In this document: positions 32,286-41,278 of the stretch, in pieces
Position numbering within the stretch: the first letter of the stretch is position 1
Layout of the letters: every line of letters starts with the position of its first letter
Notes under the pieces: model-generated
What the model was told of the DNA's origin: nothing
The model's database searches: none
Seen by the model: the letters and a program-made list of their open reading frames with translations, nothing else
Translations under genes and position numbers: made by a program
Assembly (NCBI GenBank): GCA_902609645.1
Contig: CACLSS010000004.1
Coordinates: 1-57,898 of the forward strand
Source of the DNA: an uncultured Pelagibacteraceae bacterium
GTDB taxonomy: Bacteria; Pseudomonadota; Alphaproteobacteria; Pelagibacterales; Pelagibacteraceae
DNA: 57,898 nucleotides
Direction: 5' to 3'

Positions 32286-32858
32286 ATGAAAAGGTCAATT
32301 GAAACACCTCCAGGTTTTAAAATAACTGACTTTGAGGACAAATCTTTGCTCATAGTGGACGACGATGATCCACTTAGAGACAGGCTTTCTAGAGCCATGG
32401 AGAAGAAAGGATTTGTGGTCAGAAACTCAAAAACCGTTGAAAATGCTATTAAAATGGTCAAAGCTCAGGCACCAAAATTTGCTCTAGTGGACCTTAGATT
32501 AGAGGATGGTAACGGTCTGGACGTTGTTCAGGAGATAAATAAGGCTAAGAAAGATAGCCGTATAGTAATGCTAACAGGCTATGGAAATCTACCCACAGCA
32601 GTAGCTGCAGTGAAAGCAGGAGCTATAGATTACATGGCTAAGCCAGTTGATGCTGATGACGTGGAGGCGGCTCTATTAGCGGCCCCAGATTCGAAAGCAA
32701 AACCCCCTGAAAATCCTATGTCAGCTGATAGGGTCAAGTGGGAGCATATCCATAGGGTATTCGAGTTATGTAATAGAAACGTTTCAGAGACTGCAAGAAG
32801 ACTAAAAATGCATAGAAGAACCCTTCAAAGAATACTTTCTAAAAGATCACCGAACTAA
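32286..32858 (+). CDS. regA: Redox response regulator RegA/PrrA/ActR
   Basis: The cognate regulator of RegB. 190 residues: a receiver domain with acidic pocket VDDDD (24-28), phospho-acceptor Asp69 in FALVDLRLEDG, Thr in MLTGYG and Lys in MAKPVD. A proline linker follows, then a Fis-type helix-turn-helix with the almost invariant RegA block DRVKWEHIHRVFELCNRN and SETARRLKMHRRTLQRIL. In many alphaproteobacteria it controls respiration and carbon or nitrogen redox sinks. It is convergent with bioY, 4 bp between stops. It lies 4.3 kb from regB. Confidence 0.95.
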   Translation: MKRSIETPPGFKITDFEDKSLLIVDDDDPLRDRLSRAMEKKGFVVRNSKTVENAIKMVKAQAPKFALVDLRLEDGNGLDVVQEINKAKKDSRIVMLTGYGNLPTAVAAVKAGAIDYMAKPVDADDVEAALLAAPDSKAKPPENPMSADRVKWEHIHRVFELCNRNVSETARRLKMHRRTLQRILSKRSPN

Positions 32859-32862
32859 AATA

Positions 32863-33411
32863 TTAGAATTTCTTAAATTTGAATAACGCCGGAATAATTA
32901 AAGCTAAAAGAACAACTTTAAATAGCTCAGCTAATAGGAATGGTTGGGCACCAAGCTTAAATATTGGTTTATCCCATCCAATTAATGAACCTAACCAAAT
33001 CATTCCTAATAAATAAATAAAACTTACAGAAAAAATAAGCTTAATAAGATTTTTAAAAAAATTATCCGTATATTTAAAGATACCAGCTAAATAAACTGCC
33101 ACTAGGAAACCAATTAAATAACCCATCGTTGGTCCAGTAAAGTAAATTATACCTATCCCTTTTTCAGGCGTTCCAGCAAAAACAGGTAAACCAACTATAC
33201 CTTGAATTAAATAAAGTGAAACCGTGAAAAGACCTAATTTCCAACCAAGAGAAATTCCCAAAAGCAAAACAACGAAAGTTTGCATTGTCATAGGCACTGG
33301 ATAAAAAGGAATTTTTACTTTTGCAGATACTGCTAGAATTATTGTCCCGCATATTGCAATAAATAAATTTTTTATTATTGAAGTTTCTTTTAAATTTTTA
33401 ATTAACTCCAT
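32863..33411 (-). CDS. bioY: Biotin transporter S-component BioY
   Basis: An integral membrane substrate-binding subunit of the ECF type, 182 residues with about six hydrophobic segments. Family markers are KIPFYPVPMTMQTFVVLLLG, YLIQGIVGLPVFAG and GPTMGYLIGF. No bioM or bioN lies nearby, so it either works alone, as has been shown for some BioY proteins, or uses a shared energising module elsewhere. It is 31 bp downstream of the ABC ATPase gene, which is not an ECF ATPase. Confidence 0.93.
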   Translation of the reverse strand: MELIKNLKETSIIKNLFIAICGTIILAVSAKVKIPFYPVPMTMQTFVVLLLGISLGWKLGLFTVSLYLIQGIVGLPVFAGTPEKGIGIIYFTGPTMGYLIGFLVAVYLAGIFKYTDNFFKNLIKLIFSVSFIYLLGMIWLGSLIGWDKPIFKLGAQPFLLAELFKVVLLALIIPALFKFKKF

Positions 33412-33442
33412 TGCATATTATTACTTCTATTTTTGAAAAAAT

Positions 33443-34369
33443 CTACTTATTTGTTACCTGTAAGAATATATCTTCTAAATCACCCTCATCGGTAGAAATA
33501 TCAAGTATTTCTACATTATTTTTTACTTCCTCAATAATTTGATCGAATTTAATTTTATTTTTGTCATAGCTTGCAGTAATTTGTCCATTACTTTTGGCAA
33601 ATTTAACGCCATCTAATTTAATTTTTTCAAAGTTTTTTGAATCCTTAACTTTAAATTTAATGATTTTACTTTCAATTCTTTCAAGCATTTTTTGAGTAGT
33701 ATCTAATGCCACCAAATTACCTTTGTTTATTATTGCAATCCTATCGCACATTTCTTGGGCCTCGTTCAAATTATGTGTTGTTAATACAATTGTAATACCA
33801 AGCTTATTAAGTTCTTTTACATTTCCCCATAAGTTTTGTCTAAGCTCAACATCTACCCCTGCAGTCGGTTCATCTAAAAATAAAATAGGAGGTTGGTGCA
33901 CCATTGCTTTTGCTATTAGTAATCTTCTTTTCATACCTCCCGACAAACTTCTTGTGTATGCATTGGCTTGTTTATCTAGCGATACGGTTTCTAAAATTGA
34001 ATCTGTAATTCTATCTTTTTTCTTAACGCCATAAAATCCAGCCTGAAGTTCAAGTAGTTTTTTTGGACTAAAAAAAGGATCAAAATTAACTTCTTGTGGT
34101 ACAATTCCTATGCAAGCTCTTACTTGTCTAGGATTTTTATCAAGATCATATCCCCATACAGTTACTTTACCTGATGATTTCATTACAGTTCCAGCTAAAA
34201 TATTTATAAATGTAGTTTTTCCAGCTCCGTTTGGACCTAAAAGACCAAAAATCTCTCCTTGCTTTACTTCTAAACTTAAATTTTTTAGTGCCAAAACTTC
34301 TTGTTTTAGTTTATTACTTTTTGAATAAATTTTAGTTAAATTTTCAGAAGATAATGCGATTTTGTTCAT
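33443..34369 (-). CDS. ABC-2 type transporter ATP-binding protein
   Basis: A cytoplasmic ATPase subunit, 308 residues. Walker A is GLLGPNGAGKTTFI (about 44), the signature motif is SRSLSGGMKRR-like (TRSLSGGMKRRLL), Walker B is ILFLDEPTAGVD, and the H-loop is LTTHNL. The C-terminal extension (about 230-308) is typical of ABC-2 exporters of the YadG/drug or polysaccharide type. No permease gene is adjacent, so the cargo is unknown. It is divergent from polA, with a 19-bp palindrome between the starts. Confidence 0.9.
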   Translation of the reverse strand: MNKIALSSENLTKIYSKSNKLKQEVLALKNLSLEVKQGEIFGLLGPNGAGKTTFINILAGTVMKSSGKVTVWGYDLDKNPRQVRACIGIVPQEVNFDPFFSPKKLLELQAGFYGVKKKDRITDSILETVSLDKQANAYTRSLSGGMKRRLLIAKAMVHQPPILFLDEPTAGVDVELRQNLWGNVKELNKLGITIVLTTHNLNEAQEMCDRIAIINKGNLVALDTTQKMLERIESKIIKFKVKDSKNFEKIKLDGVKFAKSNGQITASYDKNKIKFDQIIEEVKNNVEILDISTDEGDLEDIFLQVTNK

Positions 34370-34373
34370 AATA

Positions 34374-34392
34374 TAATGTTATTATAACATTA
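34374..34392. repeat. 19-bp palindrome between ABC ATPase and polA starts
   Basis: TAATGTTATTATAACATTA has two 9-base arms in perfect inverted symmetry around a central T. It lies in the 48-bp divergent gap, 5 bp from the ABC ATPase start and 26 bp from the polA start. This is the place where an operator or overlapping promoters would be. The binding protein is unknown. Confidence 0.8.
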
Positions 34393-34417
34393 AAAAAATT
34401 AAGATATCATTACAAAG

Positions 34418-37186
34418 ATGAGCGCAATAAAAAAAACAGATCATTTTTATTTAGTAGATGGATCTGGTTATATTTTTAGAGCTTATTATGCTCTTCCACC
34501 TTTATCTAGGAAAAGTGATGGTTTACCCACAGGAGCTGTTAGTGGTTTTAGCAGTATGCTCTTCAAACTTTTAGAAGAGGTTAGGTCAGATGACTCAAAG
34601 AATAAGCCCACACATTTTGCAGTAATATTTGACTCTGCAAGAAAAAATTTTAGAAATGAAATATACAAAGATTATAAAGCAAATAGGTCAGAAGCACCTG
34701 ATGATTTAGCACCACAATTTGAATATATAAGAAAAGCAGTTAAAGCTTTTAATCTACCTTCAATTGATCAAATTAATTACGAGGCAGATGATTTGATAGC
34801 AACATATGCTAAACAAATAATTAGTCTTGGTGCAAAAGTTACAATTATTTCTTCGGATAAAGACTTAATGCAGCTCGTATCAAACAAAATCAGGTTATTC
34901 GATCCAATGAAAAATAAAGTTATTGGAGAAAAAGAAGTAATAGAGAAATTTGGTGTAAAACCTACCCAGGTAATTGACGTCCAATCATTAGCAGGGGACT
35001 CTTCAGATAATATTCCGGGTGTTCCAGGAATTGGGATTAAAACAGCATCTGAATTAATAAATAAATTTAAAACATTGGAAAATCTACTTAAGAAAGCAGG
35101 AGAGATACCTCAAAAAAAAAGAAAAGAAACTTTAATAAATAATAAAGACTTAGCTTTAATAAGCAAAAAATTAGTAACCTTAAAAGATGATGTCCCAACA
35201 AAAAATAAAATCGATACTTTTGATATTAAAAAAATCGATAAAAATAAACTTTATGAGTTTTTGAGAGAAATGGAATTTAATAGACTTTTAAGTCAAGCAA
35301 TAAGTTTTTATGGAGAACCTGAAGGAAAAGTAATCCAAGAAAATACCAAATCGATCTCAAAAAAAATTGATGTTACAAAGTATAAAACTATAAACAAAAT
35401 TACTGATTTAGATAAACTAATAAAAAACCTTGAGGATAAATCATTAATATCTGTAGATACCGAGACATCATCATTAAACCCTCTAGATGCAGATCTTGTA
35501 GGTATATCGGTATGTTATTCTCCAAACGAGGCTTATTATATTCCTGTCAAACATAAAACAGAAAACTGTTTAAATAAAAAAGTAGTCATAGAAAAAGTAA
35601 AAAAAATTCTTGAAGACAAAAGTATAAAAAAAATTGGTCAAAATATTAAATTTGATAATTTAATTTTAAAAAAAGAGGGTATTAATATTAATCCGATTGA
35701 GGATACCATGTTGTTATCCTACACACTAGATGCAGGCCTAAACCGCCATAATTTAGATACGTTATCTGAAATTCATCTAGATCACAAAACTATCTCTTAC
35801 AAAGATTTAGTTGGGTCTGGGAAAAATAAATTGATTTTTGAAGAAGTAGATTTAAAAAAAACAACTGAATATGCAGGTGAAGATGCAGATGTGACTTTTA
35901 GATTATTTGATATTTTAAAAAGTCGATTGGATGAACAAAAATTAAACATAATTTATGAAACCTTCGAAAAACCACTGGTTCAGATTCTTTCACAGATAGA
36001 AATGAATGGTATTAAAATTAATACTGATTATCTAAAAAAATTATCGAAAAATTTTGCAAATAAAATAAAAAAAATTGAAAAAGAAATCTTTTTAATAGCA
36101 AAAAAAGAATTCAATATAGGCTCCCCAAAACAACTGGGGGAAATAATATACAATGAACTAAAAATCACTAATTTAAAAAAAACAAAGAAAGGTAGTCTAG
36201 CCACAAATGCAAATATTCTTGAAGATTTAGCTTTTAAAGGACATAAATTCCCTAGATTAGTTCTAGACTGGCGTCAATTATCGAAATTAAAAAACACATA
36301 TACTGACGCACTTCAAGATCATGTTAATTCAAAAACTAAAAGAGTTCATACTTCATTTTTATTAGCCGCGACTAATACAGGAAGATTAGCCTCAAGTGAT
36401 CCAAATTTACAAAATATACCAATTAAAACAGACGATGGGAGAGAAATTAGAAAAGCTTTTATAGCTGAAAAAAATAATATTTTAATTTCAGCTGATTATA
36501 ATCAAATTGAAATGAGAATTTTAGCAGATTTAGCAGAGGTAAAAGAACTTCAAAAAGCTTTTTTAAACAAAGAAGATATTCATGCGCTTACCGCAAGCCA
36601 AGTATTTAACTTACCCATAAAAAAGGTAGATGAAAATTTGAGAAGGAAAGCAAAAACTATAAATTTTGGCATTATCTATGGAATTACTCAATACGGTCTT
36701 GCAAAACAAATTTCTGTATCGAATCAGGAAGCTTTAGATTTTATTAATTCATATTTTAAAAAGTTTCCCGAAATTAAAGATTACATGGATAAAACAATTA
36801 AGTTTTGTAGAAAAAATGGATATGTAAATAATATTTTTGGTAGACGAATACACCTAAGGGGTATAAATGACAAAAATTTTAGCGTTAGAAGTTTTCAAGA
36901 GAGAGCTGCTATTAATGCACCAATTCAAAGTTCAGCTGCCGATATCATAAGACTTGCAATGATTAAAATTGATGACTTAATTAATTCAAACAAAATGTAC
37001 AAAGCAAAAATGCTTCTTCAAATACATGACGAACTAGTTTTTGAATGTCAAAAATCGAATCAAAAACTTGTTGAAAAAATTGTAAAAAAAACAATGGAGT
37101 CAGTCTCGAGTTCCGAGTACCATATGTTCAAAATCCCACTAGATGTAAACGTCAATTCTGGTGATAATTGGGATGAAGCTCACTAA
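34418..37186 (+). CDS. polA: DNA polymerase I
   Basis: A repair and Okazaki-fragment-processing polymerase, 922 residues (normal). Domains: 5'-nuclease (about 8-270, with YKANRSEAPDDLAPQ, GDSSDNIPGVPGIGIKTA); 3'-5' exonuclease (about 330-520) with intact acidic motif VDTETSSLNP; polymerase domain with motif A SADYNQIEMRILA (about 690), motif B RRKAKTINFGIIYG (about 740) and motif C QIHDELVFE (about 868). Both nuclease activities appear retained. It is divergent from an ABC ATPase gene and followed by chvI after 53 bp. Confidence 0.97.
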   Translation: MSAIKKTDHFYLVDGSGYIFRAYYALPPLSRKSDGLPTGAVSGFSSMLFKLLEEVRSDDSKNKPTHFAVIFDSARKNFRNEIYKDYKANRSEAPDDLAPQFEYIRKAVKAFNLPSIDQINYEADDLIATYAKQIISLGAKVTIISSDKDLMQLVSNKIRLFDPMKNKVIGEKEVIEKFGVKPTQVIDVQSLAGDSSDNIPGVPGIGIKTASELINKFKTLENLLKKAGEIPQKKRKETLINNKDLALISKKLVTLKDDVPTKNKIDTFDIKKIDKNKLYEFLREMEFNRLLSQAISFYGEPEGKVIQENTKSISKKIDVTKYKTINKITDLDKLIKNLEDKSLISVDTETSSLNPLDADLVGISVCYSPNEAYYIPVKHKTENCLNKKVVIEKVKKILEDKSIKKIGQNIKFDNLILKKEGININPIEDTMLLSYTLDAGLNRHNLDTLSEIHLDHKTISYKDLVGSGKNKLIFEEVDLKKTTEYAGEDADVTFRLFDILKSRLDEQKLNIIYETFEKPLVQILSQIEMNGIKINTDYLKKLSKNFANKIKKIEKEIFLIAKKEFNIGSPKQLGEIIYNELKITNLKKTKKGSLATNANILEDLAFKGHKFPRLVLDWRQLSKLKNTYTDALQDHVNSKTKRVHTSFLLAATNTGRLASSDPNLQNIPIKTDDGREIRKAFIAEKNNILISADYNQIEMRILADLAEVKELQKAFLNKEDIHALTASQVFNLPIKKVDENLRRKAKTINFGIIYGITQYGLAKQISVSNQEALDFINSYFKKFPEIKDYMDKTIKFCRKNGYVNNIFGRRIHLRGINDKNFSVRSFQERAAINAPIQSSAADIIRLAMIKIDDLINSNKMYKAKMLLQIHDELVFECQKSNQKLVEKIVKKTMESVSSSEYHMFKIPLDVNVNSGDNWDEAH

Positions 37187-37205
37187 AATTTAAATTGCCT
37201 AAATT

Positions 37206-37233
37206 TTGACAATTTAATTTAAACTATTAGGAT
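37206..37233 (+). promoter_or_regulatory. Possible chvI promoter
   Basis: TTGACA (37206-37211) with a 16-base spacer to TAGGAT (37228-37233), four of six matches at the -10. The predicted transcript would start right at the chvI ATG (37240). The -35 is excellent and the -10 poor, so this is tentative. Confidence 0.3.
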
Positions 37234-37239
37234 ATTATT

Positions 37240-37938
37240 ATGTCTAAAACTATAGCACTTGTTGATGATGACAGAAATATATTGACCAGTCTAAGCATAG
37301 CTCTAGAGAGAGAAGGATTTAAAGTTCAAACATATATTGATGGAGAAAGCGCCCTAGTTGGCTTATCTAGAAATCCTCCTGACTTAGCAGTAGTTGATAT
37401 AAAAATGCCTAGAATGGATGGAGAGGAACTACTTAAAAGGATAAAAAAAAAGATGTCTATTCCAATTATATTTCTCACATCAAAAGACGAAGAGGTTGAC
37501 GAGTTACTTGGTTTAAAACTCGGTGCAGATGATTTTATAAAAAAATCGGGAGGTTTTTCAATCAAGGTATTAGTTGAAAGAATTAGAGTTCAACTAAGAA
37601 AAAAAAGCACTTCACAAGATGAAACTAAAAACTTAATAGTACATGGAAAATTAAAATTAGACCCTAGTCAACTGGAGTGTCAGTGGAATGGAACAAACCT
37701 TCCTGAAAAATTAACAACTACAGAATTTTTAATAGTTAAAGAGTTAGCTCAAAGACCTGGTGTTATTAAAGAGAGAGCGCACCTTATGGATATAGCTTAT
37801 AAAGAAAATACTGATATAGAAGATAGAACAATAGATAGTCATATAAAAAGAATTAGAAAGAAGTTCAAAAAGGTAGATGAAAAATTCTCATCAATTGAAA
37901 CCCGTTATGGAAGCGGATATAGATGGAATATTAATTAA
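37240..37938 (+). CDS. chvI: Two-component response regulator ChvI
   Basis: An OmpR-family regulator, 232 residues. The receiver has DDD near 8-10, the phospho-acceptor Asp in [21 protein letters not shown] and the conserved Lys in FIKKSGG. The C-terminal winged helix includes [28 protein letters not shown] and RYGSGYRW. The pattern [15 protein letters not shown] is typical of ChvI. In alphaproteobacteria ChvG/ChvI responds to acid and envelope stress. The stop shares a base with the chvG ATG. Confidence 0.92.
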   Translation: MSKTIALVDDDRNILTSLSIALEREGFKVQTYIDGESALVGLSRNPPDLAVVDIKMPRMDGEELLKRIKKKMSIPIIFLTSKDEEVDELLGLKLGADDFIKKSGGFSIKVLVERIRVQLRKKSTSQDETKNLIVHGKLKLDPSQLECQWNGTNLPEKLTTTEFLIVKELAQRPGVIKERAHLMDIAYKENTDIEDRTIDSHIKRIRKKFKKVDEKFSSIETRYGSGYRWNIN

Positions 37939-39476
37939 TGAATTTAGTTAAAAGTTCGTCATCTATTTTAAGAAAGTTCTTGATATTTAACTCTGTTGTA
38001 TTCTTAGTATTAGGCTTATTCACTTTTTTTTATCTTAATGCTATTCAACCAAACTTAGTAAAACAAAGAGTAGAAAAACATACAGTTATAATAAACAATA
38101 CTTCCAACCACATTGAAAGATTAAAAATAAATTTTGAAGAAAAGGACTTAAAAAATTTTTTAATATCAACAAGGTTTTTATTTCAAAATCTAGAAAGAGT
38201 TCAATTTTTTAATATTGAAGGAGAATTAATTGGAGATACGAACATCATCGATTTGGATCAGAATGTTTTTGTTAGATCAGACGCAGTTATTCAGGAAAAT
38301 ATTGATGCTAATTCTAATATCTTTGAAAAAGATTTGTCTTCAGAAAAATCACCTCAAAAGAAAGAAAATATCAGTAATTTGATTTCAAATAAAAAAAATG
38401 AAGAACCAATTGTTATTGAAATAAAGGAAAATAATAATTTTTTTATAAAGACTTTAAACGGTCTCAAGATTGATAGTAAAGTTTTAGGTTATATACAGGT
38501 TACAGAACAAGCTAATGAAATTTTAACAGCCGTTGAAGAAAGACGAAATTTTATTCTTAGAACAGTAATAGCTATAGCTATAGCAATATTTGTATTCTCG
38601 ATATTTTTAAATAAATATATTCTTACTCCAATCGCTGCCTTAGTTGGTTATACAGAAGCTATAAAATCTAAAGACGATTCATCAGGCAAAATAGAGAAAT
38701 TTTTAGAGAGAACCGATGAACTTGGTTTGCTTTCAAGATCTTTAAATAATATGACAACTGACTTACAACAAAGGACTAGAAGAGCAGAAAATTCCTCAGC
38801 TGATTTGGCACACGAAATTAGAAATCCATTAGCTTCATTAAAGGGTGCATCAGAACTTTTAGAAAATTCTTCAGACAGAAGCGAAAGAGAAAAATTAATT
38901 AAGATTTTAAGTCATGATGTAGAAAGAATTGATAGATTGATTACAGATTATTCACAAATGCTTAAAGACGAAGCTTCTTTATCGAGAGAAAAAATGAAAA
39001 AAATTGATTTACAAGTTTTGGTTAAAAATGTGGTTGATGAATTTGAGAGCAATTCAAAGGTAATAGAAAAAAATATAAAATTTAAAATTATTAAAGAAAA
39101 ACCTAATGGTTACGACTTTCAACTTTTTGGTATAGATAATAGATTAGAACAAATATTAGCAAATCTTTTAGACAATGCTCTGTCTTTTAGTCCAAACAAA
39201 GGTCAAGTTTCAATCTATATAAAAGGAAAAAAGGACACTGTTTCTTTTAATGTAAAAGATCAAGGCCCGGGTTTTAGCGAAACAAATACTGATAAGATAT
39301 TTAAAAGATTTTATAGCAATAGACCTGAGAAATTTGGTGAACATTCGGGTTTGGGATTAAATATTGTAAAGAGCATAGTTGAAATGCATGGAGGAAATGT
39401 TCAGGCTTCAAATAGGACTGATAATCAAAGAGGGGCTCAAATTGAAGTAGTACTTCCCAAAAAATATAATCAATAG
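37938..39476 (+). CDS. chvG: Two-component sensor histidine kinase ChvG
   Basis: The membrane kinase partner of ChvI, 512 residues. Two transmembrane helices (about 14-34 and 200-222) frame a periplasmic sensor domain of about 165 residues. A HAMP linker follows, then the H-box SADLAHEIRNPLASLKGA (His near 293) and the ATPase domain with NLLDNALSF, DQGPGFSETN and SGLGLNIVKSIVEMHGG. In many alphaproteobacteria hprK and PTS genes follow. Here ahcY is next, after 45 bp. Confidence 0.92.
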   Translation: MNLVKSSSSILRKFLIFNSVVFLVLGLFTFFYLNAIQPNLVKQRVEKHTVIINNTSNHIERLKINFEEKDLKNFLISTRFLFQNLERVQFFNIEGELIGDTNIIDLDQNVFVRSDAVIQENIDANSNIFEKDLSSEKSPQKKENISNLISNKKNEEPIVIEIKENNNFFIKTLNGLKIDSKVLGYIQVTEQANEILTAVEERRNFILRTVIAIAIAIFVFSIFLNKYILTPIAALVGYTEAIKSKDDSSGKIEKFLERTDELGLLSRSLNNMTTDLQQRTRRAENSSADLAHEIRNPLASLKGASELLENSSDRSEREKLIKILSHDVERIDRLITDYSQMLKDEASLSREKMKKIDLQVLVKNVVDEFESNSKVIEKNIKFKIIKEKPNGYDFQLFGIDNRLEQILANLLDNALSFSPNKGQVSIYIKGKKDTVSFNVKDQGPGFSETNTDKIFKRFYSNRPEKFGEHSGLGLNIVKSIVEMHGGNVQASNRTDNQRGAQIEVVLPKKYNQ

Positions 39477-39521
39477 TGACTACTTGATTACTATAAATTA
39501 AATTGTTACAAGATTTTATAA

Positions 39522-40811
39522 ATGAGCCAAGATTTTAAAGTAAAAGATATAAATTTAGCTGACTTTGGTAGAAAAGAAATTTCAATAGCAGAGTCCGAGA
39601 TGCCAGGCCTAATGGCATTAAGAAAAGAATATAAAGGTAAGAAACCTTTGAATGGAGCAAACATTCTTGGCTGTCTTCATATGACAATCCAAACAGCTGT
39701 TTTGATAGAAACACTTGTTGAACTTGGTGCAAGTGTGAGATGGTCTTCTTGTAATATTTTCTCAACACAAGATCATGCTGCTGCTGCAATTGCAAAAGCG
39801 GGAGTACCAGTTTATGCATGGAAAGGTGAAACGGAAAAAGAGTATTGGTGGTGCATTAAACAAACTATCGAAGGTGATAAAAGTTGGAAACCAAACATGA
39901 TTTTAGATGATGGTGGTGATCTTACCGGACTAATGCACAAGGATTATAAAGACCTACTTAAAAATATTAAAGGAGTATCGGAAGAAACTACAACTGGAGT
40001 TTTAGCATTAAAAAAAATGGAGTCCAATAAAACATTGCTAATCCCCGCTATAAATGTAAACGACTCAGTAACAAAATCTAAATTTGATAATTTATACGGC
40101 TGTCGAGAAAGTTTAGTAGATGGAATTAAAAGAGCAACAGATGTAATGATGTCTGGTAAAGTTGCTATAGTTGCTGGTTTTGGTGATGTTGGTAAAGGAA
40201 GTGCGGCATCTCTTAGACAATCAGGCGCAAGAGTTATGGTTACAGAAACAGATCCTATTTGTGCACTCCAAGCTGCAATGGAAGGTTATGAAGTTGTATT
40301 AATGGATGAGGCTATTAAGGAAGCAGACATAGTTGTAACTGCCACAGGAAATAAAGATATTGTAACTGCCGATCACATGAGAGAAATGAAAGACAGAGCA
40401 ATATTATGCAATATTGGTCATTTCGATAATGAAATTCAAGTTGATGCTTTAAAGAATTACAAATGGACTGAAATAAAACCACAAGTACATGAAATAGAAC
40501 TACCAAGTAAAAAAAGAATTATTTTATTAGCTGAAGGAAGATTAGTAAATCTTGGCTGTGCAACTGGGCACCCAAGCTTTGTTATGAGCGCTTCATTTAC
40601 AAATCAGATTATAGCTCAAATTGAATTGTGGAATAACTCAAAAAATTACGAAAAGAAAGTTTATGTATTACCGAAGCACTTAGACGAAAAAGTTGCGACA
40701 TTACACTTAGGAAAAGTTGGTGCCAAATTAACAAAAATGTCTAAGGAACAAGCAGACTATATTAGCGTTAAACCATCAGGACCATTTAAACCGGATACTT
40801 ACCGCTACTAA
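39522..40811 (+). CDS. ahcY: S-adenosylhomocysteine hydrolase
   Basis: Converts SAH to adenosine and homocysteine, relieving inhibition of methyltransferases. NAD-dependent, 429 residues. Landmarks: [54 protein letters not shown], the NAD loop [15 protein letters not shown], and the C-terminal [13 protein letters not shown]. Normal length. The chvG-ahcY-tsaE order is conserved in alphaproteobacteria apart from the missing hprK/PTS genes. It completes the methyl cycle with MetK. Confidence 0.97.
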   Translation: MSQDFKVKDINLADFGRKEISIAESEMPGLMALRKEYKGKKPLNGANILGCLHMTIQTAVLIETLVELGASVRWSSCNIFSTQDHAAAAIAKAGVPVYAWKGETEKEYWWCIKQTIEGDKSWKPNMILDDGGDLTGLMHKDYKDLLKNIKGVSEETTTGVLALKKMESNKTLLIPAINVNDSVTKSKFDNLYGCRESLVDGIKRATDVMMSGKVAIVAGFGDVGKGSAASLRQSGARVMVTETDPICALQAAMEGYEVVLMDEAIKEADIVVTATGNKDIVTADHMREMKDRAILCNIGHFDNEIQVDALKNYKWTEIKPQVHEIELPSKKRIILLAEGRLVNLGCATGHPSFVMSASFTNQIIAQIELWNNSKNYEKKVYVLPKHLDEKVATLHLGKVGAKLTKMSKEQADYISVKPSGPFKPDTYRY

Positions 40812-40822
40812 AATAGTAGCCA

Positions 40823-41278
40823 ATGTTGAAATATTATTTATCTCAAATAGATACTATATCTAAAAAAATTTCATTATCTTTATCAAAAACTGACTGTATA
40901 TTTTTATACGGTGAATTAGGATCTGGAAAAACTACTTTTGTAAGAAGTTTGGTTCATCAGTTACAGAAAAAAAATAGAATTAAAAAAACAGAAGTTGTAA
41001 GTCCAACTTTCAGCCTACTCCATGAATACGAGATAAAAAACCTAAAAGTAATGCATTATGATTTATATCGGTTAAAAAAAAGCAAAGAACTAGAGAAACT
41101 CGGTATATTTCAAGAAAATGATAAAGTGATAACAATAATTGAGTGGCCAGAGATAATTAAGAAAACAATTGCTAATAGACTTGAAATTACTTTTTATCAT
41201 CAGGAAGAACAGGATAGTAGAAAATTGCAATTAAAAGGTTACGGAAAATGGAAAAAATTTAAATTAAATGCAATATAA
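40823..41278 (+). CDS. tsaE: tRNA threonylcarbamoyladenosine biosynthesis ATPase TsaE
   Basis: An ATPase that cycles the TsaBD complex forming t6A37 in ANN-decoding tRNAs. 151 residues with Walker A GELGSGKTTFVRSL, switch-like VSPTFSLLHEYE and HYDLYRLKK. Family length. It starts 11 bp after ahcY. The downstream amgK start overlaps its end by 11 bases, so the three genes tsaE-amgK-murU are translationally linked. Confidence 0.94.
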   Translation: MLKYYLSQIDTISKKISLSLSKTDCIFLYGELGSGKTTFVRSLVHQLQKKNRIKKTEVVSPTFSLLHEYEIKNLKVMHYDLYRLKKSKELEKLGIFQENDKVITIIEWPEIIKKTIANRLEITFYHQEEQDSRKLQLKGYGKWKKFKLNAI

